Positions 26,220 through 38,200 of a stretch of 64,000 bases of DNA are shown here, piece after piece; position 1 is the stretch's first letter, and every line of letters starts with the position of its first letter. The DNA is taken from contig CM028922.1 of the NCBI GenBank assembly GCA_016801845.1, positions 2,757,001 to 2,821,000 on the forward strand, given 5' to 3'. This DNA is from Polydactylus sextarius (Eukaryota; Chordata; Actinopteri; Polynemidae). Under the pieces are notes generated by a model. That model was not told where the DNA came from, did not search any database, and saw only the letters and a program-made list of their open reading frames with translations. Made by a program: the position numbers and the translations under genes.

Positions 26220-29200
26220 TGCCCACAAAAACAAAAGCTCATACAGTAGCCGAGCTGTTGCTTTCTGCAGTACAGGAGGGCCAGCTTCTCTGGCACTGTC
26301 TCTCTCACCAACATTCCCCCAAACCACACAGCCCTCGTCAGGCACAGTGCCAGTGACATAAGCGTGTGGTAACATTAAAAAGAAACCTCTGGGATGGCGT
26401 TCCTTTTTCCCTTTTACTTTTCCCGTTTCAATTATTATTGTGGTTCTGCCATGTGGAAACCTCATTGTGGCTGGTGTATTTTTTTCATGGCACTGATGAC
26501 CCCCCACACCCACCCACCCCCCATAACATTTTCAAGCTGTTAATATGCAGGGTTTTGGCCCTGTTTTATTGAGCATAGGGGGCCACTAACTGAGGGACAT
26601 TTATATTCTCCGCAGTCCCATCTGTTTTCAACTTGCTGGCATTGTACACTCACCAATCCCTATACATTAGTTTGTGGTCTGTGTTCCCTACCACCCAGTC
26701 ACTACTCATGTCTGCCCTGATGAGACTGGGATAGGTAAACTGCATAATTGCAGCCACTCACTAACTTTTACAGCCCCATTCTCAGTAGGCCATGGAAGTC
26801 GCCCATCATTAGCCCTAGACCAATGAGACGGTGAGCTTCAGTGGGTATGGGTGGGGCTGGGTGACAGGACATTACCTCACACACCAGGCGCTCACCAGCA
26901 TTCCAGTAAACCATGGGATGGTGCTTGGAAACTCATACTAGTTTCTCTCTGTTGCTCTTTCTCTTTTTCTCTCCACAAATGCCTCACAGATGCTCACTCC
27001 TGCTTTCCATGCTCAGGCTTCACATTTTATATATTCCTTCAACAAAGAGAGTGGAAAAGAAATACCTGTTGATGGAAATAAACACATTTTAGAAGGTGCT
27101 GTGACGGGATAAATATTCTCACATGAAGCTCTTTTCTGTATTTGTATGTGTCCAGAATTTCCAACAAACTAGGTCACTGACTGACCTCAGAGTTACGCAG
27201 CAGGATCTGAAGCAAAAATAAACTGTGAAATGCTCTGCAGGTATCCCTGCCTCCTGGTGTAGCAGCGCTTACACTGAGGATTCTGGGTGACGCAAAATGA
27301 ATTAATATTTTTGTTGCTGTAGCAATTATGTTTCCTGTTAAAGTAAATGAAGACAAAACCATATCCAAAATATTGAGACTTAACAATATGTGGAGTTGGA
27401 ATCATTCTGGGAAATGGGAACTTGCAAATTGGTGTAGACAGGGCGGACTGTGGGAAAGTTGGTTGACAGAGATAAATCCAGTCTTAACAACAGAAATGCT
27501 CTTACAAGCCAATTCACTGATGATATCTAGCAGTGATTTATTTTTCATTCTGCCACATGGTACATAGTGTGTTTGGGACATTATGTTGTCATGATGGCGT
27601 CCTTGTGTCTGTCTGCGTGTAGATGCAATACATTTTCATGATCACTACTTAACGATACATAATGAAGCTGAACACCAGCACCTACAGATCAACTGTGTCA
27701 TCACCTTATGTTTTAAGATTGAATTCATAGGTGGTTTTCCAAGACATAAACAGAACTATTAGCTAGTTAATGTGTAACTACAACTAGTTTTGAGTATTGA
27801 CCCCGCTAGGTGCGGCATGGCTTCATAATAAAGGAGCATTCCATTTGAGAAAAAGGTTCTCTCCCTTTTTTCGTTTGTGTGGGTCGTGTTGTGTTCAATG
27901 AAAAGTAAAGAGAAATGAGTATAAAGTGTCAGAAAAAATCCAGAGTTGAGTTAAGCTGGGGCTCCTTCATCGTCCCCTAGTGTTTGGACGAGACAGGAAG
28001 GATCGATTGTTGGGCCTCCTAAACGTCTAACGATAATCTTTTGAGAACATACAGTTGTTTGTATGTCAGGGAGGTTTGTTGATTTGAATCCAAGATAGGA
28101 CATTTTGACAGTTTGCATTTGAATCAGTTCTTGTTTGTACATGGATACATATTATGTGGAGGTATCCCTAAGAGGAGGTGATCAAACTTTGTTTTGGCAC
28201 CAAATCTCCATCACATGACAAAAGGCTGTAGTTGAGCTAAATTGTGTTTTTAGGGCTGTTATTATTATCATTACTCTGTCTTTATAGCAGTAAGTTTGTG
28301 TTTTATTTTATGCTCTTAATGTTTGTTTTTACAGGACACACATATTTTCAGTGTAATGAGTCTGACAGTTGCACTCTCTCTTTCTCCTCACCTTTATCTC
28401 TTTTGGTTTCCCCTCGGCTTAAGACACTTAAGTCTCCTTTTATCTGAAGTGGTGATTTACAAACACCAGTTTGTGTCTACAGACCAGAGGTTGGCTGTTG
28501 TCTGCCAGTCTGACTAGCCAGCTGGTACAAATTAAGACCATGTGTGTAGCTATGTGTCTGTGAGTTTGTGCGTGCGTGCGTGTGTGTATTTTTCAGCTAA
28601 GAAGCTGAACTCATCTCCAGTGTTGCTGTGACTGTTTTCCAAGGAAGGCGAGAAGTTGTTTTCCTCCAAACAGACTTCTCAACATTTGACTTACGTACCT
28701 GGAATGGCCACTGCCAAGTCCTCCTAATAAATCAGAACAAGGGAACCATATGTTTAGAATAAGTTGGGGTCGGAGAGTCTATCCGGACTAATCATTTTTG
28801 TTTTGTTGTTGTACTAAATAGGCATCCCCTTTGCCTCTTTGGAAACAGTAATGATTTCCACTTAGAGGTGAATCCCTTTAAAACAGATATTACATCATTA
28901 AATTTTACCACACAAACAACAGATGTGCCATTTCCTCCTCTTACTTTTCTTAAGTCTTTGGACCGTCTTTTGTGTCAACAGTACCTGCTGTGACATTGTA
29001 GCTGTAATTAAGCAATCCATCTGAAGAGCTGCTGGTAGGTGGTATATTGTGTAACAACTCGGTCTCAGTTTAGATGCATATGTGCTGTTTTCTTTACTTA
29101 ATTACCTAATTCTGTTTTTCCCCTTTTCCCGTATATGATTCATGCAAACTGCGAGGATGAATGAGTGGAAATTCAGTGTCCACCTTTTTCTCTTAAGTGT

Positions 29201-32200
29201 TGTCTGCGACCCCTGCTTGGCGTTGCGGTCGATGTGTCAAAAGATGACGCAACGCTTTTTACATTCTTTTTAAATGTACAAACACAAACACAGCGTCTGT
29301 GATTACATTGGTTGCTTATGCACAAACACATTGTGTTTGTCTCTCTTGTTACAATAAATCTTTGAATGCACAGGAGGTGTGTCACTTAATGCAACAAGAC
29401 AGAATGACTAATGTATATGATATCAATTACCTCTGAATGGTTTTCAGTGATTTAACATTCCTAATATTACCGGCAGGCTGATTGATCGGGGTTTGCAATC
29501 TGTGTGTGATAAAGGAAATACATATGTTCCTTGTTGAATTTCATTGGATTCAGATGATGCATTAGCGATAAAAGATTATTTTTTTAAATAATACCCTTTC
29601 TGAAATGGATTAGAAAATGACACAGACACAAGGCACGCCAAAGACATGAGAAAGAAAGACACCATGATTGTGTATAGTTTCTTTGTTATGATTATTTTAT
29701 TCAAAGATAATACTTGAAAGTTTTGCACAGATGTTTGTGTGAGAATGCTACTGCCACGTCTGTTAAAGTGGCTGAACTAGAGTTAACAGCCATGACAATG
29801 TGGCTGTTATTGTTTTCACCTAGTTAGTCACTGTGTGTGTGTGAGTGTGTGAGTGTGTGTCAGGGCAAATGTGGTCCCGCAGAGACCTACTGTTGTGGGA
29901 ACAGTCAAGAAACTGTTCAGGTGTGTAGATGAAATCATAATCAAGGCTGAGTTTGAAGATGATTGTGGTCTACTGAGTGCTCTTGTAATAGTGTAGTAAT
30001 ATCCACTCCTCATGGGTCAGAGTGTCGGAGCCAATGTGTCATTGCAACACGGTCTCTAGTTGTATCTGTGAACTTGCACTTGTGTGTAAAATGATCAGGT
30101 TTTGTTACTTAACCAGTGATAAAGTGAGTGCTATAAATGTTTCTGGGCTCCCTTCCCTCTGTTCTCAGTGCATTAATCAATGCACGTGCCTTTTACCATC
30201 CTGGGGGATTCACTGTTGAGAATGCATTTACCCTAGTCTTTAAATAACATCTGATCTCAGCACAAAAACGAGACACAAGAATTTTCATCCATGATCTCTA
30301 GCAGTCTGACATTTGTTTTCAACTGTAGGAAAACTTGCCACTTCCTAGTTTTAAAAAAAAAACTTACTGAAAGCATTTAAGGTTTTTAATGAATTTCCCA
30401 GAAAAACAAAAGCATTTAGATGAAACTTCATGCTGATATTTTACACGTATAAAACAAAAGGTGTAAAAATGTTCTGTATTTAAAACTAAATTATGTTTTT
30501 CTTTTAGTTCATTCATCACACTGGATATTATTTTTTGCTTGATATTTCTTAAATACATATCATGAAAGAGAATGATTTTTTCCCAATTAACCACAATCGT
30601 AAACCCGTGAACAATTATTACATCGCTCAAAACTGTTGGTTGTTCGTGTGTCATGCTGAATCTCTGGCGCTCTTGCAGTAAAGGAGTATGTTGTTTGCAA
30701 AAACAAATTAAAAGTATGACGCATGTGGGTGCACAAGCACTGTTCAAGTTCTGATAAAAAGACATTGCCCAGTGTAACATTGTTACGAAGGAGCGCATGT
30801 TTGGAATCAAGGACCTGAGACTTTTGATTAATTGTGCATTGTTTAACACTGTCAGAATCAAAACAAGAACATTTTGGGTTTAGATTCACAGCTGACCAGC
30901 TAGGGAAAGTCTGAATGTTGTCTTAGTTGAGATTTCCTTCAAGGATTCGTTTTTTCCTCCTACAGTCCAAAGACATGCAGTTCAGATTAATGGCAACTTT
31001 GATTTGCACATAAGTGTACAAGTGAGTGAGAATGATTGTTTGTCTCTATGTGTCAGGCCTGTGATCATCTGGCAACTTGTCAAGTGTCTACACGGCGACT
31101 CAGCCAGTGTGGTGGGATAGTCTCCAACCCTCTGGGACCCTGCAAAGGATGAATGGATGGATAGACTGTCAAACAGATAAAACAGTTTATTACCATCACC
31201 AACCTTCCCCCCTCTTTTAATGACTAAATCAAATCAATGACAAATCTATTTAAAGTGTTTTGACTCTTGCCATCACATAGTGAAGAGGTCGGAGGAAGTG
31301 TAATGAGCCATGGGAGACTTGTGAATTACCTCCTACTGGCGTGATGCTTTATGGGGGGGGTGTTAGCTCGAAGGCAAGGGTTTTGGCATGCAGAGCAGTG
31401 TTTGTCTGTCTCGAACAGTAGGTTGTTAGAAAAACACCCCAGGAGATGAGGGGGGGAGGAAATGATGAGAGGAGGAGGGGTGTGGAGGAAGGTGTAGCTA
31501 GTGCCACCTGTGTTTACATGAATAAGTCATCAGTTTGCACATGGAAATGGTTTTGTCACCTGCCCTGCCAGTGAGGGGTTAGCAATGGAAACAGTTCCTC
31601 TCGACTTCAATTCATTAAGCAGACCTACAGTCTCTTTAAAGCATATTGGTTAATTAAATCATACAGTCACAGGGAGAGTTACTCAGAATGTCGTGGGTGT
31701 TTTTTGTCAGACTTAAGTCAGAGTTGGGCTGAGAGGAAAGGTTGGACTCTGGGAAGCTTTGCACTTGCCAGAATGAAATTACCATTGCTTTCAATTTAGT
31801 TAGTGTATTTATTACATTAACATTTAGCAAATGGCTGTTTTCTGGTGTCTGGTCTTTTAACATGAAGACCTCACAGTAGTTGTGCGGCTACAAAAACCTA
31901 CAATAATAATAATAATGATAATAAATGAAGAGCTACACATCTTCAACTCAAAAAATGCTCCTGGTGACTGATCCCAGGTGTTTCTCACCTGCATTTCTTA
32001 TTTCTGCCACTTCAGCTCTGAGCAGAAAGGTCATGTCAACAGATCCAGGGGACAGATATGTGAACAGATAGCTGGTCTGGCCAGTTTTCCACGGTGGCAG
32101 GATCTTACAGTAGCCTCTCTAGCAAAACTCTCATGTTACTGGTGTCTCATTTCACTAGCTCAGGCCAGCGGGCGAAACTCACCGTCCTTGGGTATCTGCC

Positions 32201-35200
32201 CTCTCTCTCCTTTGTCTGTGTTTATCTATTGCTCAATAATCTTTTACCATCTATTACATGCACTCTTCTGTCCCTCTGCCACTTTTTGCTTCATTTTAAT
32301 CAAAATCCCCCTTCTGTCTTTACAACTCATGTTGAACATCATCCCAGAATAGCTAATGAGGTGATAATGTGTGGGACACAAATGTGGGTCCTTTGATCTC
32401 TCAAAGCCACAGTAATGAAATGACTCTGTCATTGTAAAATTCATGTTCTCTGTATGTCATAGTTTTGAATTCAATTCTTTTTTACTTTTAAAGCTCTGCC
32501 CTACTATTATCACTTCTTTTGATGGGGCAACAGAGTGGTAAAGTGAGGAGTTTAGCAACCAATGAGCTCTACGTATGTACACACATGTGGCTTACTGAAG
32601 TTGTCAAAAAATGAAAAGTAAAAAAAAAAAAAGTCTTAATTGCTTTTTAAGGTATTTTGTTAAGGTTTTTTACCTTCCCCACATGCCTTTGGCAAAAGGC
32701 TGTGGTCACGCCAGAATTGGCTGAGGGAAACTGACTCAACATTGTGGTTTAAAGAAAGAGAGACTGGGCTCAAAGTTTAAGTTTCTGGTTAATGGTTCTA
32801 AATTAAGGTTATATTTTGGGGTTTAATTTGTGCAGTTCGCTGTAACTTTTCGTGTTGCGATGTTTTGCACTTCACCAACAGGAATGTTGTTGGTGTTATC
32901 TCATTCGCACTTTCTTCCATGGAAGAATAGACCTGTGGTCACATTGACTGTGTTAGTGTTTGTATTCAGTGCCATATTCAACAGCCTCTGGGAATTCATT
33001 AGATTTGAAACTGAAAATAGAATATTAGAGGCCAAGTCTCACTGTTATGCAGGTCATAGTTCAGTTAAGTTGCACTCATTGTATCAACTTACCAAATACA
33101 GTATATTTTCAGTATTAATCAATACAATAAAGATTGAACCAGCAAATTGTTCACTCTTACTTCTTACATTACCCACATTTCATCCCAGATCTTTTATTGT
33201 TTTGTTCTTTTTTCCAATACACTGACTCCCTTTTAAGTTAAGTAATTCAGTAAATTGTTTTTAATCCTTATTCATACAAAGTGTAATATAAATGCAAAGG
33301 GATTATTAACTCAAGCTCATTGTATTTTGTTGTGTGTGTATACTATACAACAACAGCAACTGCTCATTAAAACATCATCCAGTTCGCAGATCACCGTGCA
33401 CATCTTAATCATTATTAGGAGGTTAGTTGCAAATCCAATCCATGCAACAGATGAGAATGGTTTATATACCTAATAATAAGGCAAAACTGGCAGACACCGA
33501 AGTGAGTAGTGAGTATATGTAACGCAGCTGTATGACAGTTCAGGTGCTGCAGAGAATCATGAAAACTCTCTGAGGGCTTCTAGTGGACAGGTGTGGCATG
33601 ACAGGGTTGAAAAGAGACAATAAAGGGTTAGTAGACAGGAGCAAAAACAACTCAGTATAAGGAAGAATCAGAAAGGGAGGGACATGGTGTTTGGTTTGTT
33701 GACAAGACACAAACAAACACAGAATACACGTCAGCTGCACGTCAGTCCAAACAGCTGACAAACAGCTGACTGTTGTGGAAAAACAGGGGTCAGAACTTTG
33801 TCAAAAGGTCAAGACTTTTACACATGTGCAAAATACATATTAGCAAGCTCATTTTAATAGAAGTCAAACATGTTCTCCCAAGAACTTATTACTTTGTGCC
33901 TTCTTTCTAACTTTAAGGTCTCTTGTATATCTTTTAGAAGACTTTCTTAGAAGTTTGAAGGCTGTGTACATCATTAACAAATCTGCCTCTGCTTTTCTGT
34001 TATGTTTCCACAGACATGTCAGTCCAAGGTATTTGATCTATCAGATGGAGTGTCACAGTACGCATGGTTCCCCTGTCGCAAGGGCTATGAGTTAGCCTTG
34101 GGATATCCTAGCTATTGGCTAAAGGTAAGACCTTATGTGCATCTATGAGATATGGCTCAGAATGATCCATTGGTGCAGCAGGGATACAAATGTTACTGCC
34201 AAACCACTGCACAGCACCTCATTTTCAGGCAGCTTGAAAGGTTGAATTAATTTTAAAGCTTTCAAAGCTTTATCTGCTTAAGTGCAATAAGTGTTTAGAT
34301 ATTTTCTAATATAAAAGAAATCTTTCAGGCTGTACATCCTGAAGGTTCCAGGAATAACAAACTTGAAAAATGCTCAGCATCACTCCTGTCCGTGCCGGTC
34401 TTTTGAGGACAAAAGTGTCATTAAGAATATATTATATTAGTAGTGCTCTTGTGAGGGTTTTGCCTTGGCACACATCATAGTTTCTATAGCTAATTAGCCT
34501 GTTGCCATTGGTTTTATTTTACAGTGCCTATAAAAACAAACAGCATATTAATCTGGAGTTTTATCGCTCATTGAAGCAGTTTGGATGATTAATGATCCCA
34601 GTTTCAAATACTCATTCTATTAGAGGTCTGATGTTCATTCAAAGTTATATGTTTTAACAGGACAAACCAGTGATTATGATTGGTAAATCTAAGATTTACT
34701 CAAGCGTGAGGCTGTTTAAGGGTTTGAAAGTCAATAATACAATTTAAAAAGGAATCTAGAATATACATTCTGTACATTTGCTACATAATTCTTATGAATT
34801 CAGATACTTTATGTTGCATTATAAAAACACTGTTTTCATCAACATACAACAACATTATAATAGTTGAGAGAGTGCAGGTAAATACAGAATTATGTGCCAG
34901 TTTGACCACAGATGATGCATGAAATATTCATTTCAATAAATTGAAGATATCTGCAGGCAGCTTTAAGGGAAGGATTTCCTTGAAACATTTTTCTTACTTT
35001 TCCTTCATCCAGGCCCACTTTTCTCATCCTATGGTGGCAGCAGCAGTGATCATACACCTGGCTGCTGATGGAACAAGTTTCATTGACCAGACTCAGTCTA
35101 ACATCACTGTTCAGTTAGTGGACACCAAGGAGGGCATCCATAGTCTAGGTGAGAACAGTGCTACATATGTATAAGTATTGAATATTTACCCCCCTTCATC

Positions 35201-38200
35201 ATCCTTTTATTTTGTCCATGTACTATTTGTTAAAGGGACCTTGGGTATCTTGAAAGGCGCTATATAAAACTAAGTCATCATCATCATCATCATCTGTCTT
35301 TATTGACTCATAATGTTCGATTTACATTTACAGGTGAGTGGCGTCTCAGCTGCCGCACCAACCCGTTGGTCATCCCAGTGAACCACGACCTGTCGGTCGC
35401 CTTCTACCACACCAAGGCGATCCTGGTCATGTTTGCCTGTCCCCTTGTGGCCATCTCAGGTGTAGGTTTGCGTTCCTTCCAATCTTTTGACCCCATCACG
35501 ATAAGTGGTTGCCAGAGCAATGAGATCTACAATCCCACGGGCCAGAGGTGAGCCTGAGAGATACGTAAATGGAACACGTGTGCAGACGAAGCTCACAAAC
35601 TGCATGTTACACACACATCACGACCAATCACAGTGTACATTTACACGGCTGTGCTGTCACACACACTTGCACACATGCTTTACACATAATTAGTGAGACA
35701 GTAAGACGAGCGAGACCTCTCTACGACTGTGAAAGAGTAGCAGCTATTGATACACACAACATGCAAGTCAAGGTTACCATTCACACGAAAGGAGAAAACA
35801 TGACGTGCGAAGAGCTGCGTGTCTGCGTGCGTTTTTGAGTGAGCAAGAAAGTTGTGTGTTAATCAACAGTGCCGACAAGCTGTTTAATGTTAGATATCTG
35901 CCCAAAGTTACAGCTTCAACAGTAAAACTTTCAAGGTAGCGAATATAATATCGCTGAAAATTTACAATCATTTGGACCTCTTGCTGGGGCCTGAAAATTT
36001 CCAACAATAGAGCCACCACACTGCCTCCAACACTAAATCTTTCTGGATTGGCCAAAATGTACGCAACATAAAAATATCCTTTTTCTTTGAAGAATCCTGC
36101 CAAAATAGGTTGGTTTCCTCTGTAACACATTTTACATTGTTCATTTTGAATTCGAGGAATTAAATACTTTACCTGGTGGCTAAAGCAGTATAATACATAT
36201 AGACCTTTCCTGTTTATGAACAAAACTGGCAGCAATTAAATCCAGCATCTGTGCCAGAAAAGACGAACAAATTTAAGTACAAAGATTTTTAAAGAAATTT
36301 AGTCTCCTGTACCTTTAATTTCTGCTACCAACCATATGATGTCAAGTCCCTTCTCACAAACACAGTTAAACCCAGACCACACACGAGGAGTCACAATTTA
36401 CCAATTTCCACACCACTGTCATGCATGAGACAGTTCGCACTGATGATGCTCCCACAGCCCTTCAACAAGAAATGCACTAATAAACACCACAATACACAAA
36501 GCATGGATGGTCGGGAGGTCTGTGCGGAGAGATAGAGCTGTTTGTGGCTTTTGTTGTCTGCCAGTTAGACATCCAAGAGCACCTAAATAGATTAAAACTA
36601 TTGTGTATCTGCATCAGCCAGGAAATTGTTTGTTACCGCACGCACACAGACGAGTCACTTCCCTTCAGTGTTCTCACTGACTTTCCTTGCTTTCATATTC
36701 TAATTCTAATATCCAGAGGCTCTTGAAAATGAATACGTTTATATGATGACAAGTCAAGCAGATGTGCCCACTAACCGTCAGAAGTTTTGAATAACACGCT
36801 ACAAGCTGAATATTACAATATATTATCTTGAGGAGTTGTTATTCTCTGGTCTGTCCTTACATCACTAGAAAATCTTGGCTCTCTGTGTCATTGATCTGTT
36901 TCTTTTCTTTAATCGACTCCAATTCATCATCTGTATCCTGTCGTCTCGTCTATACCTCACTTTCAAAATATCTTATCTCTTCTCTCATTTTTGCCTCGCT
37001 CCGTCCTCCATATTTCTATTCCACCCCATCCCAACGTATCCTCCCCTTAATCATATCTATTATCCTGTGCTGTCTTCCCATCCTTTACTTTCACATCATC
37101 TTCCTTTCGCTCTGTTTACCATCTCCTTCTCCTTAAGTCTCCCCTTTCTGTGCCTCCTGCTCCCTCTCTCATTCTCCTGGGCTGAGCAGCACATTTCCCG
37201 TAATACTTATGCCTCCACAAAACACCACATCCCTTTTTCCCCGAGTTGTTAACAACAGGAGCTATTAACATGACTCAGTCTTATGTTCCATGCTTGCCTG
37301 CAAGCACATGTACATATATGTTTTCTCTTTTGTCTTGATAATTTTTTATGCCATTTTTTCTTTTTTTCCCCACACTGATGTTTTTTCTCAGTTCTTACAC
37401 TCATCAACTTTTACCACATCAAGAACTGTGTGGAGTTTGATTTTTTTTAGCATCCATTGGACAGGATGTTCACACTTTTTTTACTGCTCAACCCTTCCTA
37501 TTCTACCTCTTGTTTTCGTCCTCCATACTATTCTATTGTGCTGTATACTGTACTTCTCATTTGCAGCGGAGGAGGAAAGAAAGTTTTCCAGGTAGTTAAT
37601 TGTAATTTATGTCAGAAATTCCAGAGTGACTAGCAGAAAACCACAAAGAGATTTTGTTCCAAGCCAAAGTGTCCACAGAGGAGGCTTCTAGGCTTCCCTA
37701 GTTTGTCCTTAAAAACCCTAGACGTAGGGGACTGCTGCTCTTGTGCCCCATAAATGTCTTCACCTGCTCGGCCCAGCATCCTGTCAACATGAGCATTTTA
37801 ATTATGAGCTTAGAATTTTACTGAGAGCTTATTTGGTTTTTACTTTTACTGTCTTCCACGCTACTGTATAGTGGGGGGTGGGGGTGGGGTGGAGGACATT
37901 AGAAATAATGCACAGAAAGTTTGCATCATTAAGAATTGGACAGAGAAAAATAAGCATAAAAAAGTAAAAGACTGAGTCTGAACAGCAGGAGCAAAACAAA
38001 TGGATGAAAAAGAGCAAAATAGAGATTCCATTCATGCAGGAGTGAGTTTAACAATGTTTCTCCAGACCTGTATTTTCTTACATCCTCTCTCTGTACCCCC
38101 ATACCTTTCTTTCTTTCTCTCTCTCTCTCCCTCTTTCTCCGCCGGCTTCATAAGGGAACCCTATACTGTAGAATGTGGACTGTTGTAAAAAGGTGCCTTG

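Larger units (their letters stand above)
20077..34013 (+). other. pappa intron, 13.9 kb
   Basis: Largest internal intron. Recognised content: (AC)n at 20482-20511 and 26163-26216, (TG)n near 25457-25475, a C-run plus A-rich tract at 25978-26027, and a teleost interspersed repeat at 30953-31165. Two overlapping minus-strand open frames at 30364-30889 (165 and 100 codons) resemble nothing I know. An imperfect hairpin sits at 29220-29255. The rest is AT-rich unique sequence with no exon or RNA gene I can support. Confidence 0.75.

Noticed and set aside
25863..26513. 216-codon minus-strand open frame
   Set aside because: Generated by the AC microsatellite (runs of Cys-Val) and the A-rich tract; no domain.
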